This document shows positions 24,225-35,761 of a stretch of DNA of 64,000 bases, piece by piece. The notes under the pieces are model-generated. The model worked only from the letters and a program-made list of their open reading frames with translations. It was not told where the DNA came from and did no database searches. A program made the position numbers and the translations under genes. Origin of the DNA: Epiperipatus broadwayi (taxonomy: Eukaryota; Onychophora; Udeonychophora; Euonychophora; Peripatidae); the NCBI GenBank assembly GCA_028023455.1, contig JAQFVV010006215.1, forward strand, positions 1,252,580 to 1,316,579, read 5' to 3'. The number at the start of each line of letters is the position of its first letter. Position 1 is the first letter of the stretch.

Positions 24225-24281
24225 ATCTCCAATATACATATTCTGTGCAGAATTAAAACTCATCAGTTGGTTCAAACCATC
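24225..24281 (-). ncRNA. degraded hammerhead-like motif, family A subfamily
   Basis: On the minus strand, stem I ACCAA with TTGGA and core CTGATGA are intact. Stem II is mostly lost (GTTTTAATTCTGCAC) and the GAAATATG box reads AGAATATG. Probably inactive. Confidence 0.45.
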
Positions 24282-24745
24282 ATCCTCCACACACATATAT
24301 AATCAATGCTCTGTTTATATTAAGATAGCAAATTTTCAATTTTAATGAACAAGTTTCAATCTTTTCCACCCTCCAACTCTTTATTGGTTGTATAAGATGG
24401 AGTGAATAGCTGAAAGGATCTTGAAAGTCTGTGTTCAAATCTCTTCTAATTGCATCTAAAATTCAATATATATAATATACTTGTATTTAAAATATTAAAG
24501 GTTCAGTCTGAATTCTGTACATCTCTCTTAAGTGGACATATTAAAGTCCTATATATGAGTGGTCCGAGTGACATAAAGTCAACATGAGCGTGACAACAAT
24601 ATTGCCATCAACAAAGGCTTTGAGCAGTGCATCATATGGACCTGGAGAATTAGAGGATGGGGAAAGATTGAAGCTTGTCTATTAAAGTTTGAAGATTTGC
24701 TATCCTTAATATAAACTGAACACTGATTATATGTATGTGTGGATG

Positions 24746-24799
24746 ATCTGGATCAAATGATGAGTGCAAATTCAGCATGAAATATGTACATTGGAGATC
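24746..24799 (+). ncRNA. hammerhead-like motif, family A subfamily
   Basis: Core ATGATGA (first C changed). Stem II is GTGC, loop AAATTCA, GCAT (one G-U). GAAATATG is followed by ATTGGAGATC, which pairs with upstream GATC and TCAA. Most of the fold survives but the core change suggests weak or no activity. Confidence 0.5.
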
Positions 24800-24950
24800 A
24801 TTTATCTTTTCACATGTATGTGGTTATGTGTAGCGACTATATAAAATGGAGTGAGATAGCTAAATGGAGCTTGAAAGTCTTTGTTCAAATCCCTTCTGAT
24901 TACATCTAAAGTTCAGTATATATAATATACTTATATTTAAATTAGGTAAT

Positions 24951-25518
24951 AGTAATTTGTTTCATTGTTATCTTTAATAAAACATTAAAACTTTTTTTAA
25001 AGAGGGGGACACCAATTACTGTTTTGCATAAGGAGGCTGATGACCCTTCCTTTGGCCCTGATGTTAAATATACATTGTTGTCAAGATTATATGTAAATAT
25101 AAATTACAGAAAATATTATGCCTTTAATATATATTAAATATACATTGTTATCAAGATTACTCATATATATTTATACCTAAAATCTATTGCTTTTTAATAT
25201 ATGTAAAGAAAACAATCAAACATACCACAAATTTAAATAAACCAAAATTAGCCTTAAAAATATATTCTATTTAAATGTTATTTTCTGTGTAATTTAACTT
25301 TTCCTTTTGATTGCGCTATATATTTATGTATAATAAAGAAACGTGCATTCTAAATTAAATAATTGGAGAATGTAAATATACTACCAGTTTAATTTCTCCA
25401 CTGATTACAATAAATGTTCCTTAAAATATAATTCCAGTAAAATAATATTCATTAAATTACATTAAACATTATAATTTAACTTATATATATATGTTGATAT
25501 GAAGATTTTCACGGGTTG
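24951..25518. other. AT-rich spacer
   Basis: Contains two near-identical phrases TTAAATATACATTGTT at about 25061 and 25135, a small local duplication. Otherwise nothing recognised. Confidence 0.4.
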
Positions 25519-25668
25519 CATATATAAAAGACATATTTTACGGGTTCATCCGCGTTAAAAAATTTAAATATTGATATACCGATGTTTCGACTTGATCACA
25601 CAAGTCATCTATATCAATATTTAAATTTTTTAACACGGATGAACCCACAAAATGTCTTTTATATATAT
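25519..25668. repeat. short foldback, ~60-bp arms
   Basis: Left arm 25519-25578 and right arm 25610-25668 are inverted copies containing GGGTTCATCCGCGTTAAAAA and ATTTAAATATTGATATA. The centre folds further: ACTTG/CAAGT within GATG/CATC, with a bulged CGAAA. Confidence 0.9.
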
Positions 25669-26298
25669 GAACAAAATAATGGTAGACTTAAAGTTCAAAA
25701 AGTCCTTAAACATAGTACTAATATCCCATGGTGTTTTCCATAATATATAAATACGCAAAATAAGCCTTGTGTTTAAATGTGAGTATATCCTAGTTTATAG
25801 CATTCAAAAAGTTTTATCTATTTTAACAAAATTACAAGTTTTCATATGAAACATTTCATAATGAAATATTAAAATGTTAACATTTTCTTTCTTTACAATA
25901 ACAACAGCATTGTTTAATTTTATTGTATTCCTTAAGATACATTGTAATATTTAAATTATATTTCCATAAGTTTATATGTCATAGCCTTAAATTATATTCC
26001 ACAATAAATTATAAGCTGTAGCATTTAAATTATATTTCCATAATGAATTATACATTGTAGCACTTAAAATATATTTTCATAATGAATTATACTTTGTAAC
26101 AATTTCACGAGATGATTTTTATTATTTGATGTTATGCAGATATCTCAAAAGACTTAAGTTATGTGAGCAAATGGATTTACCTATTTAGCCACTCATATCT
26201 AGAGTAAAATATGAAAATATTATTAAAATATATAATTAATGAACTTTGTGCAGTTTGTTTTTTGAGATGCAGATAGAGAGAATAACAAACAAAGATCA
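25669..26298. other. AT-rich spacer
   Basis: Loosely repeated phrases such as TAAATTATATTTCCATAA (about 25960-26090). Nothing else assigned. Confidence 0.4.
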
Positions 26299-26369
26299 AG
26301 GGCTTAAATACTTTTCCTCTGATGATGTCACAATTAGGGCTTAAATACTTTTCCTCTGATGATGTCACA
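26299..26369. repeat. 37-bp tandem duplication
   Basis: AGGGCTTAAATACTTTTCCT and the following CTGATGATGTCACA occur at 26299 and again at 26336. Two copies, almost identical. Confidence 0.95.
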
Positions 26370-27753
26370 TTTAGATTACTATCATAGATATTGTTTTTAT
26401 GGCATAACTCAAATTTAGCTCTTTGCTATTGTATCTATAACACATCTGACTAATTATGTTACAAAGCTGCATTGAAAAAAATGTTTAATAAAAATTCATG
26501 AACTGACTAATAAATATACAGCATGTCATTTGTGTATGTGCACATATGTACATGTCACTCGAGTAAACTGCCATAAAAATTAAAAGATTAATTTATGCAT
26601 TTGGTAATATTATTAAATATTTACTTTTTAATATGCAAGAAATAATAGAATGATAAATTACAATGTAAAGGAAGCAACAAATATAGCTTTGATGTGTATG
26701 AAGATTTAAATTCCATTGTTTATAAAAATTTAAAACATTTGATCTTATTTAATCTGCTATTCATATGAAAGTTTTATTTAAACAATTTAACAACTTTTAA
26801 AGTAAATTTAATGGCAGATATGCAAATATTATTTAAAATTATGGGTTAATAAAAGCAAGTAAATTATTTAAGCTATATTTAAATGTCAGCAGTGAGTTTT
26901 TTCTTCCTATGTTAACAAATTAAGTAAAGACAGAGAGAAAGGAAACAAAAACTTTTTCCCATTCATTTATGTATCAAATCATAATATTTTTTTATGTATT
27001 AAATCATGACATATGTAGATTTGATCTACAATATGTTTTTCCAAAAAACATTGTTAAGAAAGAAAGGTCAAATCTTAACAATTAACTAGTGACAAATCCA
27101 TTGTTTGAAAAACATGTTGAACAATAATAAATAGATATAAATAGGTCTAAACAAGTTAGCTTTCAGTCCAAATCAGATAATCAAGTCTACTTAAGAATCA
27201 ATCTTGCAGTGAACCAGTTCCAAGGAGAGAGACCACTGATTAAAATTGTTTTCTGTCTTAACTTGGATATCCACATTTTGCTGACTGTTTTAAAGTATCT
27301 TTCAATACTCAAATTATAACAACCAGTACAATGATTTTATCTGGAGAAAGACTATCTACCATGTGTGGCTAGACAACAAAAAATCACACCAGCCAAAACA
27401 TCTGGAAAATTACCAAAACCAGCCAGTGTCTGCCATAATAATGCCATGAAAGAATAAATGAACAGTGCCACAAAAACTATTCCAGATCTACTGATATTGT
27501 ACCTTATATAACATTACCAATGTTTCTGTATTTATTCTCTAACATCACCAATGCCCAAGGAGAAGAACTACCATCTTCAGAGAATTAATGAAGACAATAG
27601 GAAATATATTAAAATAATGATATTTGCAGAAAACCATATTCTGTGACTGTTTAAATATTTAACATGGTAAGATTTTATCACTATAAATATTAAAAAGCCT
27701 TAAATTTACATTAAAAATATCTTTTATTATTATTATATTTAATATTTTGTATA

Positions 27754-28425
27754 CATCACATGATCACTATTTCTTATGCTAGCACATTACTGTTATTAAT
27801 ACAGGCAAAACTCTCCATACAGTAATGCCACTCAGTGCCAACCAGAGTAATCAATGGATTCCAGAAGGCTCGTGCATAAAATCCCTATCTAATGCCTACT
27901 CATCCAATATTTACAGACTAGTTTCTGGTTTGTGGCACTGAGTGGCACTACTGCATAGACAGTTTTGTCTGTTTTAATAACAGTAATATGCTAGCATAAG
28001 AAATAGCGATCATGTGATGTTTAGTGGTTTAACACCAATCCTGCCTAATAGGATAGAGATGGCTGTGGTTGTTAAAGAGTCAAAGACACCAAAATGTATG
28101 GGTACTGAACTGGGTTCAGACCCATATGACTATATAAGCTATTGAGCTTAGATTGAAAATATTGTGTTTTCAATTTTGTTCTCATAGTTTTGTAGCTAAG
28201 TAGAGATAAAAGGTGGCTGCTGGAGGGTTGCATTAGATCCTAAGATCTAAGTGCAGTGCTCTCAGATCCAAATCTTCTCACTGACAAAGGCCACAAGTCA
28301 GAAACTAGTCTGGGGATATTGGATGAGTAGGTACTAGATAGGGATTTTATGCACAAGCCTTCTGGCATCCATTGATTACTCTGGTTGGCACTGAGTGGCA
28401 CTACTGTATGCAGAGTATTGCCTTA
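27754..28425. mobile_element. family B hammerhead/SINE-like insertion with 10-bp target duplication
   Basis: 672 bp flanked by ATTTTGTATA at 27744-27753 and 28426-28435. The paralogous empty site at 35710 has one copy, so this is a clean insertion. Contents: a minus-strand partial unit (27754 to about 27927), an inverted plus-strand partial (about 27928-28027), then a longer plus-strand unit starting at about 28028. That unit has a tRNA-like head (TGGCTGTGG at about 28072, GGTTCAGACCC at about 28109) and a hammerhead-like motif (28266-28324). The plus unit stops before its usual 3' end. Tandem unit length would be about 490 bp. Confidence 0.8.
28266..28324 (+). ncRNA. type I hammerhead candidate, family B
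   Basis: Stem I inner: TTCTCA (28275-28280) with TGGGGA (28311-28316), all paired with two G-U. Outer: ATCCAA (28266-28271) with TTGGAT (28319-28324), perfect, separated by ATC and TA. Core CTGACAA (28281-28287) has A for the invariant G; the related copy at 53329-53335 has CTGATGA. Stem II is short, GGC/GTC with loop CACAA. GAA is at 28301-28303, stem III is the palindrome ACTAGT, and the cleavage triplet is GUC with the cut after 28310. A twelve-pair stem I is hard to get by chance. This copy is probably inactive, its family ancestor probably active. Confidence 0.6.
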
Positions 28426-28708
28426 ATTTTGTATATGTATTAATGATTGCAAGTATATATGCAACAGTTTTTATATGTGCATTGTTAATAAATTGATGAT
28501 ATTTTTTATTACCCCATTTTCAATTTGTGTTTGCTTCTGAAGCTTATTCCAAACATAATGCTTTTAATATCCCCAACCCTGAGAAATCAAGCAATCTACT
28601 GAGAGGCAGGCAGGATAATGGTAATAATTTGTAAATGATGATGACATATATTAATAAGTTTTCCAAAAGTAAACTTTCTATTTATAAAGTTTTGTGCCTG
28701 AGAGTTTA

Positions 28709-30035
28709 ATTTTTTTTTATTAAGATAGGAGTTAGAAAAAAAAGAGGCAAATAAAAAACATGTACAATAAGTTACTAGAATCTGGTGAAAGTCTTTACAT
28801 GTTCATAATCAATGGTATGAGCTGTGTAAAAAAGGAAAGTTCTTGTGATACAGGTTAGATTTCCGGAAGAGTTACTCTCAACCATGTGTCTTTGAAGAAG
28901 CCAATCAAAAGCCAGAGTTTGATCTTTGACTGCTGTGGTTTTAATGATTCTTATAAAAGTTTTGAGTACTGATCAAAGATGTATTTGCATCTGGTCAGCC
29001 AAATGCTGAAAATAAGGAAGATGGAAAGTCTTATGATGGAAAACATACCAGTGTTGATGGCTTTCTGAAGATCTAGGATAATGTTGATGTTGGTTGATAC
29101 ATTTTTTGCAATATGAACTCTTATTGGATTGAAGAGAGAACAGACATATATTAGGTGATGGATGGATTCCTCAGCAGAACTACAGAGTTGGAAAGTAGTG
29201 TCAAGGCTGGTGAAAACTCTCTTGAGAACTAGGAAGGAATTGGTGGGAAAAGAGTTGAGGTTGAATTTTAAAATGAAGTCCACATACTTGGGTTCAAGGA
29301 ACTAGCATTTGAGATTTTTGATAAGTGATTTGTTACTTAGACTGAGCATAACATGAATTGCAGTTTGATTTTGGTGTTTTAATTTGTAAGCATCCCAGTA
29401 TGTTTTCTTGGTGTCAAAGATATAGGTTATAATGTTTATATGGGTGTTAACATGTGACCAAAGATCTATGAGCTATTTGCTATGATAAGGTGGAGGAGTG
29501 CCTGTAGGTTGAATAGGGGTGGAAGGATGTAATATGATTTGCTTTGTTTGAATGAGGTGTAAAGCACCAATCGCCTTCTGAAGATATAAAGTAGCTGTAG
29601 AATTTAGGCAGAGTCCATTGAGTTCTTTAGGCTTGTAAGATTTGGTGAGGCTGATGGCTACTGCCTTGCCATGCCAGAGCTGTTTGGTACAGAGAGAGTT
29701 CAGTTGTTTTGGAATGTTTTGGTGGGATTAATTATAGGGAAGTAATAATTAAGCCATGGAAAAATCATCATGTTTAAGAGAGTGGTTTTCCCTGGAAGAG
29801 AAAGATATATTGCCAAGAGGGAATGCACTATTTTTCTAGTTTTTTCTAAAACAGAGTTTTGAATCTGCTTGGTCATGGCACAGAGTGTCTTAGCAATGGG
29901 AAAGCCAAGAAAATTCTGAGGCTCTGAGGCAAAGATAGAAATAATGGTTTTACCGATGATAATTTTCCAAGTGGAAGATTTTGAATATTTTATGCATAGG
30001 TTCAATTTCTGAGAGAAACTATTTAAGATGTCAAA
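28709..30035 (-). pseudogene. L1/Tx1-like LINE fragment, 3' part (copy 2 of family)
   Basis: 5'-truncated, minus-strand relative of the LINE at 14639-17852. From high to low coordinates it reads SSTWKIIIGKTIIS, PQNFLGFPIA, TRKIVHSLLAIYLSLPGKTT, LLNMMIFPWLNYYFP (30005-29700), then MDFILKFNLNSFPTNSFLV and a degraded zinc region CSSAEESIHHLIYVC, followed by IFLIFSIWLTRC (29283-28951). These match SAVWRLSSGKSIPS, PQKFLGLPM, ARKIIDSLSKVYTSLFAKTA and so on in the first copy. A T-rich tract at about 28709-28721 is the poly(A) tail on this strand. The reverse-transcriptase core is missing. The insertion is absent from the paralogous duplication near 36385-36425. Confidence 0.8.
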
Positions 30036-30225
30036 TACTTTTGAGAGGACTTGTACTTTTAAATTATTATCATCATCAATTGGTTAACATTATTATATAT
30101 TTGAATTGAATCATTTTATTTCAATTTTATTAATCATTCAACTTTCACCTAGTTAATATTTATTTGAATTAAAATTTTATATCTTTGGATATTGTTTCAA
30201 AACCATGTGCTATGCAAAATTAACA

Positions 30226-30756
30226 ATACATATTTGATGTAACCAATGTTTTTGGTCTGAATATCACTTTATCCTTTTAAATTTCACTTCTGTACCATTA
30301 CATATTTGGCATGACCAACAATTTGGACCTGAATATTTCTCTTCTTATGTTCAATTTCACTTGTATAGATAAATATTTGCACAACCTTGTGGCTTGAACA
30401 TTCCCTTTCTTATGCTTAAATGTCATTTCTGTACAGTCACATAATGTACTGGATATGAAAACATGAATAAATTCACCATATTACAATATATAATAATTAT
30501 AATGCAATACATGTTTGAAATGAGAAATAATATTATCATTAAAAATATTGTCTTAATATTCTATGAAAGTAGTAGATTACATCTGTGTAGGCAAGGTGAT
30601 ATTTAATAAATGGCAGTATATATTAAAAAATAAAAGCAAACATTAAAGCAGAGATATATCACATTATTTAGAGAAAATTGTGTATAAAGCATTAAGACGT
30701 GTGTGTGTTTATTTAATGATAGAATATATATAATACTTAAGTTTGTAAATCTCACC
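30226..30756. other. spacer
   Basis: No assigned feature. Loosely repeated phrases built on CATTTCTGTACA occur between 30240 and 30440. Confidence 0.35.
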
Positions 30757-31809
30757 CTTCACAGCTAAACCGCAGAAATTTCTTGGATTTGCTTTCAATC
30801 TCTCTCAGCTTGCAATGAGGAGAGAGGTCCAAAATTCAATCATATTAGTAACTAACAGAATAGTTGGTTCTCTACAGAAAGTATATATGTCTCTTTATTC
30901 CAAGACAGCTCTTTTGAACATGTTATTATTTCCAAGGATTACTTATTTCATGCCTTTTATTAAATTTACAGCTAAATTCATTCGTGGTATCAATTCAATT
31001 TGTTCTAAGCTACTATGAGGGGGGGACTGTAGCAATTAGCCTCAGAAAGTGGGCTACATTCACTGAAAGTGTTTAGACTCCAGCGGGCCTTCAACTTATT
31101 TTTGAGACTGAATCATTTTATCCCTCAAGAATTTTATTTAGTTGATGTTGATCCTACTTATGCCCCACTTCCAACAATGAATTGCTGGTTGGCTGAGTTA
31201 TTATTTGAAATTAAAAAAATGAACTTAATTCCTAATCATCTAAATCACAAAAAGTTCAATACTGGGAGGCTTATTATCTCATTAATGAAGCAATAGTGCT
31301 TATTAATTCAAGTCTTAACTTGACAACATTTAATCTGCTGAAAAAGTTCAGATGGTGGGGTATGGAGCCAAAATATTTTGATTTCCTGATAAAAATAAAT
31401 TTAAATGCACTACCTACTTGTAGTTTTTTAACAAGAAACCATGGATTTACTTTTATTGATGGTCTATGTAGTTTATGTCACAGAGATGAAGATACGATTG
31501 AACATATTTTTGGTGAATGTAGTTATTTGCAAGTTTGTAAATATTTTATTAGCTTTATTTATAAACATAAAGGATCATTGATACATGTATTGACACAAGC
31601 AATTAAAGCTGGAGTTTTTGCTGATATTAGAAGTGTCACTTTTTTTAACATATAGTTTATGGCTAACTCGATGTGGTATTATCTTTAATTTTAATTGTAC
31701 AGATCCTTTGAAGATTATAATTAGGAAAATCAGATTGATAAAAGAAAGAGACAATAGAATATCATCACAAGATTTATTTAATAGCACATGGGATCTTATT
31801 GACAGTTGA
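30757..31809 (+). pseudogene. L1/Tx1-like LINE fragment (copy 3 of family)
   Basis: Starts inside the reverse transcriptase with FTAKPQKFLGFAFNLS, then IVGSLQKVYMSLYSKTALLN, MLLFPRITYFMPFIKF, a frameshift near 31017, NHFIPQEFYLVDVDPTY, a stop near 31296, MEPKYFDFLIKINLNALP and an intact zinc knuckle CSLCHRDEDTIEHIFGEC (C-X2-C-X8-H-X4-C). Then a frameshift near 31650 and LWLTRCGIIFNF. Clearly the same family as 14639-17852 but a separate lineage, since about one residue in three differs by eye. Dead through truncation and at least three frame breaks. Confidence 0.8.
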
Positions 31810-31921
31810 AGACCAATTTCTACCTATAGAACTTTAATTTGCATATTGTTTTTATTATATAATATTATGTATTTATTTATTTATTTTCTGGTTTAATAAA
31901 GTTTGTTTTTGATTTAAAAAA
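31810..31921 (+). other. LINE copy 3 3' tail
   Basis: Untranslated tail with ATTTATTTATTTATTT, then TAAAGTTTGTTTTTGATT and a short A-rich end, matching the tail of copy 1. Confidence 0.6.
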
Positions 31922-32047
31922 ACAACAAAAGTATTATAGCTTCTGTGCCAGTACTTCAGATTTGTTCATATATAAATATTTGAGTCGTAGGAATAAGAGG
32001 ATTCCTTTTATTCCTGCATAAATTCTATATCTTGTTTGGTCAGAGGG

Positions 32048-32147
32048 TATTCATTTATTATTTAACACTCGCAAAAGCGTTTGCACAATTTGGCTTGAAA
32101 GGCCGATATGAATGTAATTACAATTGTATACAGACGCTATAAAAATA
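32048..32147. repeat. single-arm relative of the foldback at 38382
   Basis: GTATTCATTTATTATTTAAC then a diverged GCACAATTTGGCTTGAAAGG, which parallels 38446-38520. Only one arm is present. Confidence 0.6.
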
Positions 32148-32199
32148 AATGCTGATTTAATATTTACTTTTATATATTGATGATAACATGTTCAATAAC

Positions 32200-33680
32200 A
32201 AAAAAGATGGAGGCAGAATTAAACATGATCCAACAACACAAGAACCAGTACCGCTAATGAAATCAGAGCCAATTGTGCAAGAAAGATATTTTAACAGTAC
32301 AAAAACCTTTAGAACAAAAACCAGATACATCTAAATAGTGAAATGCTGTATGCATTTATGAAAGAATTAAATGAAATTCATTCAAAAAATCAAGAAATGC
32401 ATTTAAAAAATGGAAGGCAAAAAAAGTTTAAAGAAATGTATTAAAAAAATGAAGAAACATCAAAAAAATCAAGAAATGCTGCAACAAAAATTTGAAGAAA
32501 TGCATTTAAAACTTGAAGAAAAACACTGACAAAAAGAATAATAATAAAAAAAACAATAAAAAAGAGATAGTGAATTTAAAGAAATTCATTCAAAATTTGA
32601 AGAAAAATAACAAAAGAGATAATGAATTTAAAGAAATACATCAAAAAATAAAAGAAAAGTTTAAAATGATAGAAAAAACTATAAGTATCCTAAATCTGGA
32701 AATAGCAGGTCAGATACAAAAGCAAATAGAACAGAAAATGCAGTGTACAGAAAGAAAATTACCCTAATGATTTAGAGGAAATGAACCAGAAATACATTGA
32801 ATCCAATGAAAATAAATTGCAGGAAAATGTGCAAAATTTAGCAGAAAGAATAGAAAATTTGGAAGAACAAATAAAAATAAAGAAGGGTTTGAATTTAGCT
32901 AAAGAACCCAAAATACATGATTTAAAAAAAAAGCAAACCATTATAATGATGTTATTCAGAAAAAAATCTAAATTAAGGCATCCATAAAAACAAATATTGA
33001 GATAAAAGATAATTTTTGTAGTAATGAAACTAAAAATCTTGTAGATGAGTGCTAGAATTCATTGTTTATTTAAGGAAAGTTCTGAGGTTTTTATCTTTAA
33101 GCAACAATATGAATTCTGCTGCCAAAATATTAAAAAGAAGTATGATGAAAAAGAACATATGAAGAATGTTAAAAATAGAAGAGCTTGAACATATTACAGA
33201 GTCTATCAAATAAAATGGCTAAGTAATATAAGAAGATCAAAAAGAGTAAAATGCTGTAATAGTATCTTGTGTTTAAATCAAGAGATTATCTTTGACAGAT
33301 TGTCAAATTTCACTGCCAGTATGTGGAATGAAAAAAAATTGAAAGTTGAAAGTAAAATATTCATTTTGTGATGAAGAGAATATATTTTTACAATCATTCC
33401 AAATAGTATATCAATCCCTAAAGAAATACTCAGAGAGAGATAAAACTTAACTTGTTTAGAAAAATAAAGGATGGTTTATTTTCTGTTATTCCTGGATCTG
33501 TTAAAAAAATGTTTTGAAAAGAAATGAAATTATATGAGTTAAAAAATAAAATATATGACAATGTCAAAAGTGACACTAAAATTGCCAAAAAGAAATTAGC
33601 AGCTTGCTCAAAAGCAAGAATGACTATTATTGATATTGAAAAAAAAATTAAAATAATAATTTAGATGTTGGGAATAACTA
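32200..33680 (+). pseudogene. decayed purine-rich, coiled-coil-like coding remnant
   Basis: Strong purine bias on the plus strand and short frames with heptad-like charge patterns: EIHQKIKEKFKMIEKTISIL (about 32640), NKLQENVQNLAERIENLEEQ (about 32810) and KSDTKIAKKKLAACSKARMT (about 33563). Stops and frameshifts are frequent. Coiled coils of this kind occur in ORF1/gag-like proteins of retroelements and in host proteins; I recognise no family. It lies between two mobile-element regions, so a decayed element is likelier than a host gene, but that is inference. Confidence 0.35.
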
Positions 33681-34324
33681 TGAAACATATGGCCAGGGTA
33701 GTTATTTATTAATTTCTGCAGAACATGGAAAAAAAAATTCTATTAAAGTTTGTTTTGATATATTCCATTTTTAGTGATGTCTTTGTTTTTGGTCATGTAC
33801 ATGAGACACTATTTTGTTATGCAATGTTTGAAGCGTATATTATCTCAGGTGCTACCACAACATTTTTTCCCAAAGTGTTTATTTACTCACCCATAAGGCT
33901 TAATGGAAGCAGGGTATAGTTTGAGTTAGCACTCTCTAAGTTTCAAAAGGGAGCAAGGCTTAATTTTTAAATAGTATTTATTAGCCTTTAAGACTTTAAA
34001 AGGAAGCAAAGTTTTATTTTCAAGTGTTATATACACCAGCCTCTAAAACTCAAAGGGGAGCCCCTTATATTTTATTTGATGAGTTGTGAGTATCTTAACA
34101 AAAGTGAAACTGAGAATCCTTCTAGTGTCCATGCTTCATCACACATCTTAATGTCCTATGGTGGAATTTTTATAGATCCTAGAATTGACTTCCTCTACAT
34201 GCTTTACAGTGTTCAATGTCAAGTAAATCTCTTCACATCATGATCATATGTATTCTGTAAAACATCAGTTATAAAAAGGACAAATATAGAAATAATTAGA
34301 GAAATTAATAAATTTAAAAGTTTT
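33681..34324. other. spacer with loose repeats
   Basis: Three related phrases around GGGAGCAAGGCTTAATTTTT, AGGAAGCAAAGTTTTATTTT and GGGAGCCCCTTATATTTTAT (about 33950-34080) suggest a degraded local repeat. No gene assigned. Confidence 0.35.
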
Positions 34325-34396
34325 AGTGCATGGGGAAAGAATGTTTAATAAATACTCATGTGAACTGACAAATATAAATCCTGCCATTTCTCTCTT

Positions 34397-34504
<108 letters not shown>

Positions 34505-35761
34505 TTGTTTGTGGATTGATTGTGAAGATATATATTAATAGTAGGTTATGATGTTTTTATTGTTTATTTATTGGATATATATATATGGCACTTATGTAAA
34601 CTGCCTAAAAAATTAAAAGAAAGATTAGTTTATGTATTTGGTCATATTATTAAATATTTAGTTTGTAATATATAAGAAATAATAAAATGATGAATTGCAA
34701 TGTAAAGGAAGAATTTGAATTGTATAGTTTACACAAACATAAAGCATTCCAAACTCATTTAATCTGCCTTCTAAATGGAAGTTTTATTTAAACTTACCAA
34801 TTTTTAAAGTAAATCTGATGGTGGATTTGAAAATATTATTTAAATTTATATGTTAATAAAAACAAGTAAATTATCAAGCCATATTTAAATGTGAACAGTG
34901 ATTTTTTTTTCTTTCTATGTTAACAAATATAAATAAAGAGAGAGAGAGAGAGAGGAATTAAAAAATAGCTTTTTTTATTCTTTTATAATAATTTTTTCAT
35001 TTGTTTTTCCAAAAACATGTTATCAAGAAAGAGAGGTTGAATCTTAATAATTAGTTGGTAAAGAATCCACTGTTTAAAAAATATGTTGCTGAACAACATC
35101 AAATAGATATAAGGTCTGAAATAGTAACTTTCAGTTCAGACAGTTGAGTCTACTTCAGAAGCAGTGTTGCAGTGATCTAATGCTGAGAAGAAAAACTGCT
35201 CATTGAATTGTTTTCCACCATAACATGGATAATCATATTTTGCCGATTGTTTTAAAAGTATTTTTTCAATACTGCAGTTATAACAGCAAATGTGATGATT
35301 TTACTAAAAGAAGGCTTATCTACCATATGTGCCTAGGCAACAAAAACCACACCAGCCAAAACACCCAGAAAATGCAGTCAGATTTAGAAATAATGCTGAC
35401 ATTTGCCAAAACTAATCAGTACCTGGTGTAATAATGCAATGAAGGAATAAATAGACAATGCTGCAACAACTATCCTAGACTTACTGATATTGTACCTTAT
35501 ACAATGTCAACAATGCTGCTGTATTTACTCTCTAACATTGCCAATGGGAAAAACTACTATCTTTGAAGGAATTAATGAAGATAACTAGAAATGTATTAAA
35601 AAAACAATATTTAAAGAAAACTGTTTAAATAATTAGCATAGTAAGATCTTATCATCATAAATATTATAAGATCTTAAACTTACATTAATAATATCTTCAT
35701 TATTATTATATTTTGTATACAAACTAATAGTTGCAAGTAAATATTTAACAGTTTTTATTTA

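Larger units (their letters stand above)
24140..24950. repeat. diverged family A repeat (period ~450 bp) with tRNA-like boxes
   Basis: An inverted partial unit (about 24160-24380) faces a plus-strand run (about 24390-24950). TTGAAAGTCT followed by GTTCAAAT recurs at 24421 and 24871, a 450-bp period. It shares GTGACAA, CTTTGAGCA and GATTGAAGCTTGTC-like segments with the 474-bp family. Pol III-like boxes: TAGCTAAATGG (24857-24867, fits A box) and GTTCAAATCCC (24883-24893, fits B box), repeated with changes at 24407 and 24433. The box spacing (26 bp start to start) is shorter than in tRNAs. Hammerhead motifs lie at 24225-24281 (-) and 24746-24799 (+). Confidence 0.75.
26475..30225. repeat. segmental duplication, copy 1
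   Basis: Collinear with 34325-36630 at moderate divergence. Matches include AACTGAC with flanks (26500 / 34356), AAAATTAAAAGA near 26575 / 34608, GTCTACTT (27185 / 35150), the ATTTTGTATA site (27744 / 35710), TTTGTAAATGATGATGA (28629 / 36307) and CTTTTAAATTAT (30055 / 36440). Copy 1 holds two insertions that copy 2 lacks: family B repeats (27754-28425) and a minus-strand LINE fragment (28709-30035). Both copies lack a recognisable gene, so what was duplicated is unknown. Confidence 0.85.

Noticed and set aside
25560-25615. Centre of the 25.5-kb palindrome as a hammerhead (GATGACTTG...CAAGTCGAAAC)
   Set aside because: The CU of CUGANGA is absent, GATG pairs with CATC and the stem II strands consume the core, so it folds as a simple bulged hairpin.
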